DNA of 64,000 nt from Desulfobacter hydrogenophilus. Lineage in GTDB: Bacteria; Desulfobacterota; Desulfobacteria; Desulfobacterales; Desulfobacteraceae. Numbering within the stretch: the first letter of the stretch is position 1; every line of letters begins with the position of its first letter. The translations under genes and the position numbers were made by a program. The notes under the pieces were generated by a model. That model ran no database searches. It was not told the origin of the DNA and worked only from the letters and a program-made list of their open reading frames with translations. Of this stretch, positions 18,510 through 27,116 are shown one piece after another. The stretch is from contig NZ_CP036313.1 in NCBI RefSeq assembly GCF_004319545.1, positions 3,474,501 through 3,538,500 of the forward strand, read 5' to 3'.

Positions 18510-18984
18510 GATTTTGCCTTAAGGAGTTGAATTAACAAAATACATATAATTTGAGTATATCATATAATTTCAAAGAGTAAATAAAAATGGAATAATGAAA
18601 GATACGTTTATACGGTCTACAGCCCGATCCTGAGAGCCTGTTTGGAAATTGAGGAACCTACTGAAATTTAATGAGATTTCGATTTTATCCCCTAATTTTT
18701 AAACAGGCTTTAAATCAACAGCGCTGGAGATAGGCCCGCTATCCTCTAACTTTCATAATTTTACAACCGGATTTCTTTACAATCGTCTCTCCGATAAAGC
18801 TTGAAACCCTGGTGCCGTCGGATTATTCTAACTTTTCAATACCCAAGGGAACAGGGCCTTCTTTTTTAATCCAAAGAAACGATCCAATGTTCTGGAAAAT
18901 TCTCTGGAACCAAAGGTGCTGCCAAAATTTTAGGCGCAATATTAGAATAAAACCTCCCAATTTCTCAATCAACATAGAAAGGTA
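18510..18984. other. Intergenic region with an AGCCTGTTT/AAACAGGCT inverted repeat
   Basis: Promoter region of the debranching enzyme, then non-coding DNA. The 9-base repeats AGCCTGTTT (about 18635) and AAACAGGCT (about 18702) bracket roughly 75 bases, in the manner of a small MITE or IS end. No gene could be supported; one minus-strand stretch (EKLE, stop, SDGTRVSSFIGETIVKKSG) may be another decayed coding fragment. Confidence 0.35.
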
Positions 18985-19258
18985 TGTCAACAGCCCATTT
19001 TTGAATCCCCTCGATTCGGAAAATTTGATTTTCTATATCCTGCCCAACCTGTTTTGTCAGACCTATGCCTTTTTTTCACAAAGGTTACAACTGGACTCCA
19101 GCCCTTCCTGGTCATTGTTTTCGTTAAACCTATAATTTTTTCAACCTTATCCAGAAGTCCTTCATTCCAATGCTGTTCCAATCTACCCCAAACTCTTTCT
19201 ACGGGATTGTATTTACTGTGATATGGTGGATAATAAGTACATAGACAAAAATAAATTG
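18985..19258 (-). pseudogene. C-terminal remnant of an ISAzo13-type transposase
   Basis: Minus-strand translation reads YYPPYHSKYNPVERVWGRLEQHWNEG, LLDKVEKIIGLTKTMTRKGW and SPVV. The first part is the signature around the last catalytic glutamate of ISAzo13/Rhodopirellula-type DDE transposases. The N-terminal two thirds are missing and the frame soon decays, so this is a dead fragment. It directly abuts an unrelated IS630-type fragment. Confidence 0.7.
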
Positions 19259-19590
19259 CTATTAAGAAAATGAAATTATAAATTTCTTGCTGACATTTGC
19301 CAATACATTGATTCTTGAGGTTTTGCCACTCGGAATTAAAAGTTGCTCTTCTTCATCCAACCAAGCAGATGGAATTTCAGGTACGCCGGTAAAACCGGAT
19401 TCATCAAAGTAATACAGATCAATGCTGTCTGCATCATCTTCATATTTCAATATTACGATCTCTTTTTGTGCTTCCCTGACTCATTCTAATCACGTTTGCT
19501 TTTAAGAGATTTTTGTCCATTACACCAACGTAGATTTTTTATAATCCGTTTCAGGGTTTTTACGCTAATTTTTCTACCTTTACGTTTCAT
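19259..19590 (-). pseudogene. N-terminal remnant of an IS630-type transposase
   Basis: Starting at an ATG at 19590, the minus strand encodes an HTH-like stretch (KRKGRKISVKTLKRIIKNL). After at least one frameshift it continues as KYEDDADSIDLYYFDESGF and then SAWLDEEEQLLIPSGKTSRI. This is the first catalytic Asp region of IS630-family transposases. The rest is lost at the junction with the ISAzo13-type piece. Confidence 0.7.
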
Positions 19591-19625
19591 TTGATATCCT
19601 TGCTATGCAAAGTGAAAGTGATTTA

Positions 19626-19672
19626 TTACTATCTGGTAGAGGAGTCGGTCACCCGATTCCTCTACCAGATAG
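19626..19672. repeat. Long near-perfect inverted repeat (22-base arms)
   Basis: The arm beginning TACTATCTGGTAGAGGAGTC is followed after a very short loop by its reverse complement, with a single G-T mismatch. It lies between the transposase remnants and a group II intron-like tail. It could be an intron stem, an IS end or a strong terminator. Confidence 0.75.
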
Positions 19673-19689
19673 TATAAGGTTAGACGATA

Positions 19690-19925
19690 CCAGGCTTGAA
19701 AGCGTTGACGGCTGATAGGTCTCATAAACTCTTAAATGAAGCTGACAGGGAAGCGTAGTGCGGGAAATCCGCATGCTGCGTTTGACGTGGAGGGGATTGG
19801 AAACGGGCTTAATTTGAACCGCTCCAGTCTTCGACCCTACCTGAGAGGGCCTGAAGGGGAAGTACTCACCTGCGAGGGGTGCCGGGTAATTGGCATTCCT
19901 ACCGTGGCACGGTTTTCTCATTGTT
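19690..19925 (+). ncRNA. Probable 3' remnant of a group II intron (domain V-like)
   Basis: About 19754-19787 folds as a domain V-like hairpin: an AGC near the 5' side, a GTGCGG stem, a GAAA tetraloop, CCGCA, a two-base bulge and CTGCG. The following GGGGATTGGAAACGGG and CCCTACCTGAGAGGGCC segments resemble the tails of bacterial group II introns. In one frame it reads TGKRSAGNPHAAFDVEG, a spurious peptide I associate with such tails. No reverse transcriptase frame remains. The assignment is from pattern memory, not a covariance search. Confidence 0.45.
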
Positions 19926-20114
19926 TAAAAATATGGTTTATCCCCTATTTTCGCCTCTGACTCAAGTGGGCGTTTCTATCATTTATGGAAAAAAGAAGAT
20001 CAGTTTGAATATACTTGCTTTGTACAAGGATGGATTGAGGCGGCGGGCGATAGCCCGGTGCCTGGAAAAGGCACCGGACATTTTTGCGTTCTAAAAAAAG
20101 GAATTTTTCACAGA
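19926..20114 (+). pseudogene. Possible transposase N-terminal scrap and terminator-like hairpin
   Basis: The stretch KKKISLNILALYKDGLRRRA resembles the N-terminal helix-turn-helix of IS-type transposases but breaks off after about 30 codons. It ends in a hairpin, CCGGTGCC/GGCACCGG (20055-20077), followed by ACATTTTT on the plus strand, as in a rho-independent terminator. The piece is short and its family uncertain. Confidence 0.35.
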
Positions 20115-21431
20115 TCAGGAGGAAAAATCATATCCCCTTTCGCCGTGGAGTGACTGGTCAAGTCCCCTGTACTCACTTTCTTCATCCAGTCTGAAGCCTA
20201 CAGTTTTTTCCACAATAATACACAGGATAATGGTTGCGACGCCGGCAAGCAGGATAGTTGCTCCTAATCCTTTGAGCTGTATTAACAGCTGATCGAAAAC
20301 TGTCCAGGTCCGCCCGGCTGCTTCACTGGCTGATGCCATCCAGGAATCGCGGATAAAAAAACTGAGTAGAATGACCCCCAGCGCGCTACCGACACCGTGA
20401 ATTCCAAAGCAGTCCAGTGTATCATCATACCCCAGCTTTATTTTGAGCTGAAGCGCATAAAAACACACCACGGTTGATGCCGCTCCCAGGAACAGCGCGC
20501 CCAGGGGCTGAACCACTGCGGCTGCCGGGGTGATCACCACCAGGCCGGCCAGGGTGCCGGATGCAAAACCAAGTGCAGATGCCTTCCGGTACATAATCCC
20601 TTCCATACACAGCCAGACCAGTGCGCCGCTGGCCGCGGAAATCTGGGTCATGGTCAGGGCTCTGCACGAATCCAGACCGCTCTGAAGGGTGGAGCCGGCA
20701 TTAAAACCAAACCAGCCGACCCATAGCAGTCCGGCTCCGATAAGGGTCATGGTCAGATTGTTGGGTGGTGCGGTAATTTTTGGATGTCCCAGTCGGGGCC
20801 CAAGATAGATGGCTGCCACCAGGGCACTGGTACCGGCCGACACATGAATGACCAGTCCTCCGGCCAGGTCAATTACCCCGGCGGCACCGGCATTGAACAG
20901 CCAGCCGTCCGATGCCCACACCCAGTGGCACAGTGGCGTGTAAACCACCAGGAACCATAGGGAAATAAACAGGATATATCCCCTTAAATAAATTCGCTCT
21001 GCTATGGCACCGCTGATCAGAGCCGGCGTGATGATGGCAAATTTACCTTGGAACATGGCAATGATATATTCCGGGATCCCGTCGGTCACGGCTTCATCAA
21101 TCCCCTTGAGAAAAAAGAAATCACTGTTCCACCCGACAAGTCCGCCCATAATGCTCTTTCCAAAAGTCAATGAATATCCGCAGACCACCCAGAGCACACC
21201 GATAACTGCCATGGCCACAAATGTATGCATCATGGTTCCCAGAACATTTTTAGCCCGCACCAGGCCGCCGTAAAACATGGCCAGACCCGGCATCATGAGT
21301 AGAACCAGGGCCGTTGAAATCAGCATCCAGCTCGTATTACCGCTGTCAATTACTGTGCCGTCTCCAGCCAATGCAGCCAGCGGAGTGCCAAGAATTACAA
21401 AACCGAAAGAAATATGCTGCTTGTTTACCAT
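20115..21431 (-). CDS. amtB: Ammonium transporter Amt
   Basis: Inner-membrane channel for NH4+/NH3 uptake under nitrogen limitation. The 438-residue protein has a cleavable-looking N-terminal segment and about 11 membrane helices. Family signatures are MMPGLAMFYGGLVRAKNVL, AGTSALVAAIYLGPR, GFNAGST and DCFGIHGVGSALG. The ATG at 21431 is chosen because GGAG lies 7 bases upstream; a start at 21458 would leave almost no leader after the predicted promoter. No glnK gene is next to it in this window. Confidence 0.93.
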   Translation of the reverse strand: MVNKQHISFGFVILGTPLAALAGDGTVIDSGNTSWMLISTALVLLMMPGLAMFYGGLVRAKNVLGTMMHTFVAMAVIGVLWVVCGYSLTFGKSIMGGLVGWNSDFFFLKGIDEAVTDGIPEYIIAMFQGKFAIITPALISGAIAERIYLRGYILFISLWFLVVYTPLCHWVWASDGWLFNAGAAGVIDLAGGLVIHVSAGTSALVAAIYLGPRLGHPKITAPPNNLTMTLIGAGLLWVGWFGFNAGSTLQSGLDSCRALTMTQISAASGALVWLCMEGIMYRKASALGFASGTLAGLVVITPAAAVVQPLGALFLGAASTVVCFYALQLKIKLGYDDTLDCFGIHGVGSALGVILLSFFIRDSWMASASEAAGRTWTVFDQLLIQLKGLGATILLAGVATIILCIIVEKTVGFRLDEESEYRGLDQSLHGERGYDFSS

Positions 21432-21475
21432 AATCATGCTCCATTGTTGTTTATTCAAAAAATTTTAATTTAAAA

Positions 21476-21491
21476 AGCAATAGGCATGCCG
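21476..21491 (-). promoter_or_regulatory. Sigma-54 (RpoN) -24/-12 promoter of amtB
   Basis: On the minus strand the sequence CGGCATGCCTATTGCT has GG and GC separated by exactly 10 bases, matching the TGGCAC-N5-TTGC consensus well. Transcription would begin near 21465, giving a leader of about 34 bases before the ATG at 21431. Nitrogen control of amtB by NtrC and RpoN is established in many proteobacteria. No clear NtrC or NifA upstream site was found. Confidence 0.65.
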
Positions 21492-21960
21492 TTTTCTTAT
21501 TATAATCTATTATTTATATGTATCATGCTGTAATTAATAAGATTTATTTTAATGGTTAGCTTTGATTGATCAGTGAATATCATTCGAACAATCAGTTTAT
21601 TTCAAATTTGTATACAAAAAATTAAAAAAATATTTCATAATTGAAATAAATGAAGCAAATATATTTATCTGTATTAGGTATTTAAGCTATTCAGGAGGCT
21701 TCGGCACAAATAGTATTTGATTTTATTCGGGAATCTGCATTGCTTTCTGCTGAAAGTATCACACAGTGCATATGACAATTTGCAAGATGGGCGATTGAAT
21801 TTAAAATTTCAATAATGTTAAGAAAAGAATGTTGAGAAAAGAATGTTGAGAAAAGAATGTTGAGAAAAGAATGTTGAGAAAAGAACTAACCGTGAAAAGT
21901 GTTTACTATTCACGGAATGGGTCTTTTAAAAGATTGGAAAAGGACCGCAAATATATTTTT
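21492..21960. other. AT-rich intergenic region upstream of amtB
   Basis: Non-coding, very AT-rich DNA between amtB and the membrane-protein gene. It carries the 14-base tandem repeat (21822-21885) and a hairpin CCGTGAA/TTCACGG (21890-21915), annotated separately. No gene was recognised. Confidence 0.4.
21822..21885. repeat. Tandem repeat, 14-base unit GAAAAGAATGTTGA, about 4.6 copies
   Basis: Four exact units (21822-21835, 21836-21849, 21850-21863, 21864-21877) are followed by a partial fifth. It is followed by the hairpin CCGTGAA/TTCACGG at 21890-21915. It is intergenic and is a candidate variable-number locus. Confidence 0.95.
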
Positions 21961-22014
21961 CAACTTTTGTTGTGGGCTGAACCACGAAGAAAAATCAGGT
22001 CAGCCCATGGCTGT
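21961..22014 (-). repeat. Interspersed repeat, copy D
   Basis: On the minus strand this begins ACAGCCATGGGCTGA and ends GGTTCAGCCCACAACAAAAG. It matches the copies at 35241, 38628, 39514 and 50591. It begins a few bases after the stop of the membrane-protein gene, on the same strand. Confidence 0.7.
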
Positions 22015-22020
22015 CATTTC

Positions 22021-22812
22021 TTAATCTTCTGACGCGGGAACTTCAAGTATATCAGGATCAGATTTATTTTCGATTTTAAGCATGGACGGGTCAGGCCCGG
22101 GCAGTCTGCTTAAGCTTAACTGATACTCACGGATATGGGTTTCTGCTTCCAACGTTTTTTTGGCCAGAAGATATCGTAAATAAAGAAACCAGGCAAAAAT
22201 TAAAAGAACTGCCATGACGGCAAAAGCAATAAACCATCCATACCGATCAATGATTTCAAGACCGGTTTGACCGATGAAGGAAACCATATTTGGCAGCACC
22301 CAGAAGGCAAGCACAACCAGAAAAATGCCGGCACCAATTATAAAAATATTCATGCGATTGATCTGGGCTAAAAATTGATTCACTTTTCCCTTGGGCTCAA
22401 CATTCGCATTTTCGGTGGGTGCCTGGGGTTGGGGTTCCTCTTGCTTTTTGCCGAGAAGCGTTGAGACGGCTGATATAATAAAGGCAAATAAAAGCGTAAA
22501 CCCTAAAGGAAGACCAATGGCCGTGGCAAACCAAGCCCTGAACGGAAAAGGCACTGTCCGGGTGACCAGCTTTTTTTCATAATTTTCAAAGGGGCCGAAG
22601 GTTGCTTCAAAATAATATTTTTTAAACTGGGTTAAATGCTCTCCATCCGCTTCGTAAATGACTGTTCCTGAATCATTCATAACTTGCAGGGTATTTTTTT
22701 TCCCGGATTTTGCAGAAAAAACGAAAAAAATTTGAAGTTCCACTAAAACCAGCAGCACAGCAATGATAATCAGCAGAGGTTTGTTTTGGAAAAATGAATT
22801 TTTGATGTTCAT
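22021..22812 (-). CDS. Hypothetical inner-membrane protein with four membrane segments
   Basis: A 263-residue protein of unknown function. Hydrophobic segments lie at about 13-33, 88-112, 152-173 and 192-213. Between the first two is a soluble stretch (about 34-85) with a predicted beta character. The region between segments 2 and 3 is rich in Q, P and E, and the C-terminus is charged. A GGCGGG site precedes the ATG. No conserved catalytic motif was seen. It lies between amtB and gap but has long gaps on both sides, so it is probably transcribed alone. Confidence 0.8.
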   Translation of the reverse strand: MNIKNSFFQNKPLLIIIAVLLVLVELQIFFVFSAKSGKKNTLQVMNDSGTVIYEADGEHLTQFKKYYFEATFGPFENYEKKLVTRTVPFPFRAWFATAIGLPLGFTLLFAFIISAVSTLLGKKQEEPQPQAPTENANVEPKGKVNQFLAQINRMNIFIIGAGIFLVVLAFWVLPNMVSFIGQTGLEIIDRYGWFIAFAVMAVLLIFAWFLYLRYLLAKKTLEAETHIREYQLSLSRLPGPDPSMLKIENKSDPDILEVPASED

Positions 22813-23156
22813 AACCCGCCTTATTTTGATTGCAATTCTTACTTTTTTACAAAAAAGCTCCCTTTAATTGATCGGAAGCCTTCATTCAACCGTTAAAATT
22901 GTATAGAAATTAACCCGTCTCTGCGACCCTGTCAATTTATTAATCCCGGTATGAATTTAGAACATCTTGTTATTCACTATCATTTTGTTTTTTTGTTGGT
23001 TCTATGGATTATAGCCAGTGTTTGAACGAAAATTTATCCATCTGCGCCTTGCATCTGGGCAACTTCTCGTCCAAACACGGGTTCCCGTTCAGGCACTATC
23101 TATAGGGCATTTCCTTGTTATCTTTGCGGTCGCTTCTTTTTTTGGGGGGGAAGCCC
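22813..23156. other. Intergenic region with a short G tract
   Basis: A 344-base spacer between gap and the membrane-protein gene. It ends with a T-run and G-run (about 23136-23150). No convincing gene or terminator was found. Confidence 0.4.
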
Positions 23157-24182
23157 TTATAAAGAAGACATTAAGTTGCCCATATGGGCCAGTGTTCTGA
23201 TAAGCTGGTTGACATAGCTCATCTCATTGTCATACCAGGATACCACCCTGACTTCATAAATTTTGGTTCCGCACTGCTGGGCAAGTGTTTGCGTGGAATC
23301 AAAAAGGGAACCATAGCTCATGCCGATTGTATCACTTGACACCAGTTCTTCATCGGAATATCCAAAGGACTCATCTGACGCTTTTTGCATCGCTTCATTA
23401 ATGCCTTGAACTGACACGGTTTCGGTGTCATCTTTTAAAGTTGCGTCAAGAATGGTGATGGACCCCGAAGGAACCGGCACACGTTGTGCCGAGCCGATCA
23501 GTTTGCCGTCAAGTTCGGGGATGACGAGGCCAATGGCCTTTGCAGCACCGGTTGAATTGGGTACGATGTTGATTGCACCAGCTCTGGCACGGCGAAAATC
23601 ACCTTTGCGGTGGGGTCCGTCAAGAATCATCTGGTCGCCTGTATATGCATGGATGGTTGTCATGAAACCGGTTCTTAATTCACGATACTCATTCAATGTT
23701 TTTGCCATGGGTGCAAGACAGTTGGTTGTGCATGAGGCACCGGAAACCACAAGTTCATCACCCTGTAGTGTCTGATGATTTACACCATAAACAATGGTTG
23801 GCAGGTCAGTGCCTGCCGGGGCAGAAATTAACACCCTTTTGGCGCCGGCATCGATATGTGCCTGGCTTTTGGTCTTTGAGCAGAAAAATCCGGTGCATTC
23901 AAGAACAATATCCACCCCAAGGCTGCCCCAAGGAAGATTTTTGGGATCGGCATCTTTGTAAACCGGAATTTTTTTGCCGTCAATAATGAGGGCTTCTCCA
24001 TCGCACTCAACTGTATGGTCTGAATAACGCCCCTGGACACTGTCATACTTGAGAAGATGCGCCAGCATTTTAGGTTCTGTCAAATCGTTAATGGCTACAA
24101 TGTCAAACCGGTCATCTCCAAAGAGTTTTCGGAAAGAAAGCCTTCCTATTCTTCCAAAACCATTAATAGCAACTTTAAGCAT
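23157..24182 (-). CDS. gap: Glyceraldehyde-3-phosphate dehydrogenase, type I
   Basis: Interconverts glyceraldehyde-3-phosphate and 1,3-bisphosphoglycerate in glycolysis/gluconeogenesis. The 341-residue protein has an N-terminal NAD fold (NGFGRIGR, 7-14; aspartate in IND at 33, suggesting NAD preference). The catalytic Cys151 is in [12 protein letters not shown], and [13 protein letters not shown] is near the C-terminus. An AGGAGG site precedes the ATG. It appears monocistronic and would connect glycogen-derived sugar phosphates to central metabolism. Confidence 0.96.
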   Translation of the reverse strand: MLKVAINGFGRIGRLSFRKLFGDDRFDIVAINDLTEPKMLAHLLKYDSVQGRYSDHTVECDGEALIIDGKKIPVYKDADPKNLPWGSLGVDIVLECTGFFCSKTKSQAHIDAGAKRVLISAPAGTDLPTIVYGVNHQTLQGDELVVSGASCTTNCLAPMAKTLNEYRELRTGFMTTIHAYTGDQMILDGPHRKGDFRRARAGAINIVPNSTGAAKAIGLVIPELDGKLIGSAQRVPVPSGSITILDATLKDDTETVSVQGINEAMQKASDESFGYSDEELVSSDTIGMSYGSLFDSTQTLAQQCGTKIYEVRVVSWYDNEMSYVNQLIRTLAHMGNLMSSL

Positions 24183-24414
24183 AATACTTCCTCCTGTTGG
24201 ATTGGATATTGGGTGTAAGGGACTCTAATTTAGGAAAATCTTTATGCAACGTAGGGGTAAACGTAAAGAAAATTTGTTTTGCTCCGCTGGAAACGTTGAT
24301 TTTGAGTCTGAAATGATATTAGGCCAACAGCTTGCTTATTGTCAACCAAGCCATGAAAAAATAACAGAAATATAAATTTCGTCGTGTTTAAATTGCGTCT
24401 ATATATTACAGGGC

Positions 24415-24446
24415 GGCTGTTATTCCTTGCTTGAGGGACAACAGCC
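24415..24446 (-). terminator. Hairpin downstream of the FadL-like gene
   Basis: GGCTGTT (24415-24421) pairs with AACAGCC (24440-24446), about 20 bases past the stop at 24467. The trailing sequence on the minus strand is not T-rich, so termination is only probable. Confidence 0.4.
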
Positions 24447-24466
24447 TCCTATGGATTTTAGACCGG

Positions 24467-25726
24467 TTAGAAGCGATACTGGATACCGAACCCTCCCTGA
24501 TACAGGGCTTTGTCGTAGGTGACTTCAGGGCGTCCTGTGACAGGGTCGGCAGACGCCGTGGCATCCTCATAAAAATATCCGGAAAATCCCAGGATCAGGG
24601 TGACCTTTTCCGTCACTCTATACTTTGCACCCACGGCAAAAGCATGGCAGTCAAGGGGCGGATTCATCTGCTCAATGATACCAAAGTTTTCAGGCTTCAT
24701 GTCCACGTTAATATAAAGATAACCCGCTGTCAGGGACCAGTCATCATTGACATCGTATTGAATGGCCAGGGCCAGTTCATAGGAGTTGCCGTCCACGGCG
24801 TAATTCTGGGTATCCCAGTCCGCATCCTCTTCAAAGTAATAAGAAAATGAGGGCTTGAGTGTGAGCTTCGGAAGAATTTTCCACTCAACGCCCAGCGCCA
24901 GTAAGGCGGGAAGGTCCCTGGCGTAGCTTTGGCCGTCCACTCGGCCATATCGCTCGAGAAGGGCTATGCCGAGAGCGTTTGATCCGCTCGTCTCGGTGTC
25001 CCAGTCCAGCTTGACCTTTGATTCATACCTTATACCAATGTTGAGGGCGTCCGAAGGGTGGATGTCAATACCGATAACCCCGCCGTAACCGTCGGCCTCC
25101 TGATCGTATTTGGCCATGATATCGGCGCCGCTGTAGGTGCCGTGGAGATCCACTTCCTTATCGGTGATTACGTACCTGAGCCCGGCGGCAACGGAGACCA
25201 TGGGATGAAGATCGTACGAGACACCTGCGGTGAAGGTATAATCGTAGCTTTCAGCGCAGGCATAGGTCTGGGAAAGAGTTCTCCCCGCTGGGAGAACAGG
25301 TGAGAAGGCACCTCCAGCCAACTGGTTTTCAACGGTTTGGGTAATAATATTACCGTTTTCATATTCGGTCTCCCCACCTCCGCCGTTAATGGTAAAAGAG
25401 CCCCAGACAGCCCATTTGTCCTGTTTGTGGACCCCGAAAGCCATGGGGGCGATCAGGTTCGGACTGGAGGTCTGGGTTTCCCCGTTGAATTCATGATCAT
25501 AGTCAAAGGTAAAGGGCAATAGATCAAGTTCCAGGTAGGTCCCGTTTTTGAGCAAGATCAGGCCGGCAGGGTTGTACGCGGCAGCATCCGCACCATCCGT
25601 TGCGGCATTGCGGCTGAGAGAGCCGGCATATGCCGATGAAAAATTTTGTTTGTTGTCAATGCCGCCGCCAAACGCAGGCACGGCCATTCCCAGAATAAAT
25701 ACGATTAAAAAATATCTCCCCATCAT
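24467..25726 (-). CDS. Outer-membrane transport protein, FadL/TodX (OMPP1) family
   Basis: A 419-residue predicted 14-stranded beta-barrel for uptake of hydrophobic compounds such as long-chain fatty acids or aromatics. It has a signal peptide ending in AFGGG. The N-terminal hatch motif AAAYNPAGL is typical of the family. It is followed by alternating beta strands rich in Y and G, with a terminal QGGFGIQYRF that ends in phenylalanine. Two ATGs are adjacent (25726 and 25723). The 10-base G tract ends 8 bases upstream of the first, exactly where the ribosome site should be. It is monocistronic. The substrate cannot be told from sequence. Confidence 0.9.
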   Translation of the reverse strand: MMGRYFLIVFILGMAVPAFGGGIDNKQNFSSAYAGSLSRNAATDGADAAAYNPAGLILLKNGTYLELDLLPFTFDYDHEFNGETQTSSPNLIAPMAFGVHKQDKWAVWGSFTINGGGGETEYENGNIITQTVENQLAGGAFSPVLPAGRTLSQTYACAESYDYTFTAGVSYDLHPMVSVAAGLRYVITDKEVDLHGTYSGADIMAKYDQEADGYGGVIGIDIHPSDALNIGIRYESKVKLDWDTETSGSNALGIALLERYGRVDGQSYARDLPALLALGVEWKILPKLTLKPSFSYYFEEDADWDTQNYAVDGNSYELALAIQYDVNDDWSLTAGYLYINVDMKPENFGIIEQMNPPLDCHAFAVGAKYRVTEKVTLILGFSGYFYEDATASADPVTGRPEVTYDKALYQGGFGIQYRF

Positions 25727-25734
25727 TTCGTTGT

Positions 25735-25744
25735 CCCCCCCCCC
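25735..25744 (-). promoter_or_regulatory. Ten-G homopolymer at the ribosome-binding position of the FadL-like gene
   Basis: Ten consecutive C on the plus strand read as G10 on the coding strand and end 8 bases before the first ATG. The tract must serve as, or overlap, the Shine-Dalgarno site. Homopolymers in this position can slip and change expression of surface proteins. Confidence 0.6.
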
Positions 25745-26144
25745 TTTTCTACAGTCAATTGATTTGATTTCAACAAATATAAACCAGGCGTTAGCCCAGT
25801 ATTATCCACCTGTCTCCGGAAACTTATTTCCAAATTTTTAAACATGCATACGTTTTGTTTAAACGGTTGTCAACTGGAAAAGCCCGGAATTGGCAGGGAG
25901 CTTGTCACAATACATTTCTACCTAGTCAGCCTATTTTCCGTCTTAGTGAAATAAAGTTCCAGCGCCTTTTTCTTTACATACATCAGCCATACTGATATGC
26001 AATTCAACGAGAGATTAAGATGATATCCGCTCCGGTTATCAATCACTTGTTAGACTTGTGCACTGGACATCGGCATAGTGAATGTGACGCAATTGAATAT
26101 GAAATATCCATCCTGTATGAACCCTTCAAAGGAACATAGGGCAA
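25745..26144. other. Divergent intergenic region
   Basis: About 400 AT-rich bases between the divergent porin and alpha/beta hydrolase genes, presumably holding both promoters. No gene, repeat or clear operator was recognised. Confidence 0.4.
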
Positions 26145-27116
26145 ATGATTCTGTTAGTCAGTCTTGCGGTCGTTGCTGCAATCGTTTTTTTATCCGGCCC
26201 CCGGGTTCGTATTGACCAGACCATATTTCCCAAAAAACTTCCTTTGGATATAGATGATTATCTAATCCTTCAGGAGCAGCAGTTTTCCGACATGATACCC
26301 GGTATTCAAAAAACCGTGGTATGGGCAGGCACACCCAATGAACAGACTGAATTCAGTGTGGTCTATATCCATGGGTTTTCGGCCACACGCAAAGAAACAG
26401 CCCCTTTAAGCGATTTTGTGGCACAGGCTTTGGGTGCCAATCTGTTTTATACACGCCTTACCGGACATGGCCGGACCGGCGGGGCGCTGGCCGATGCCAG
26501 TGTCAATGACTGGCTCAATGATGTGGTTGAAGCCTATGAGATCGGTCAGCGTCTGGGCTCAAAGGTGATCATGGTCGGTTGTTCCACCGGCGGCACCAGC
26601 CTTGCCTGGCTGGCCCACCGGGCCGCAACCATGGGCGGTATGGACGCCCTGTATGCCTGCATTTTTTTATCTCCAAATTTCCGGCCGAAAAATAGTTTTT
26701 CAACCATGCTCACTTGGCCTTGGGGGCGCCAAATTGCCGGAATTATTATTGGAAAAGAACGGGGTGTGGTACCGGAAAATCAAGGCCATGGACAGTATTG
26801 GATTACCCGGTATCCTGTGGCGGCTCTTTTGTCCATGATGGGGATGGTCAGACTTGTAAGGGGACTGGATTTGTCAAAGATTCGTGTGCCTTGCCTTGTG
26901 ATTTATTCCCCCCAGGACCAGATTGTTCATATCCCATCCCTGGAACTTGCCTTTAAGCGGATGGGCTGCCTCAAAAAACAGCTTGTCCCCTTTACCGGTT
27001 CCGCAGACCCGGGGCAGCATATCCTGGCTGGCGATATTTTTTCCCCTGGAACAAGTGAAGAACTGGCAGATATGATCGTTTCTTTCGTGCTGGAAAGTGA
27101 TTTAGAATCTGTTTAA
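26145..27116 (+). CDS. Alpha/beta hydrolase, membrane-anchored
   Basis: A 323-residue serine hydrolase. An N-terminal hydrophobic helix (2-17) may anchor it in the inner membrane. The oxyanion motif HGF is at 76-78. The nucleophile S147 is in GCSTGG, with candidate aspartate in IYSPQDQIV and histidine in DPGQHIL near the end. The TGHGRTGG region resembles monoacylglycerol lipase and carboxylesterase relatives. The substrate is unknown. It lies opposite a FadL-type porin, which suggests, but does not prove, lipid ester turnover. Its 3' end overlaps the convergent radical SAM gene by 15 bases. Confidence 0.85.
   Translation: MILLVSLAVVAAIVFLSGPRVRIDQTIFPKKLPLDIDDYLILQEQQFSDMIPGIQKTVVWAGTPNEQTEFSVVYIHGFSATRKETAPLSDFVAQALGANLFYTRLTGHGRTGGALADASVNDWLNDVVEAYEIGQRLGSKVIMVGCSTGGTSLAWLAHRAATMGGMDALYACIFLSPNFRPKNSFSTMLTWPWGRQIAGIIIGKERGVVPENQGHGQYWITRYPVAALLSMMGMVRLVRGLDLSKIRVPCLVIYSPQDQIVHIPSLELAFKRMGCLKKQLVPFTGSADPGQHILAGDIFSPGTSEELADMIVSFVLESDLESV

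Noticed and set aside
19736..19960. Plus-strand 74-codon frame (KLTGKRSAGNPHAAFDVEG...)
   Set aside because: It reads through the domain V-like hairpin of the intron tail, so it is taken as a spurious translation of structured RNA rather than a gene.
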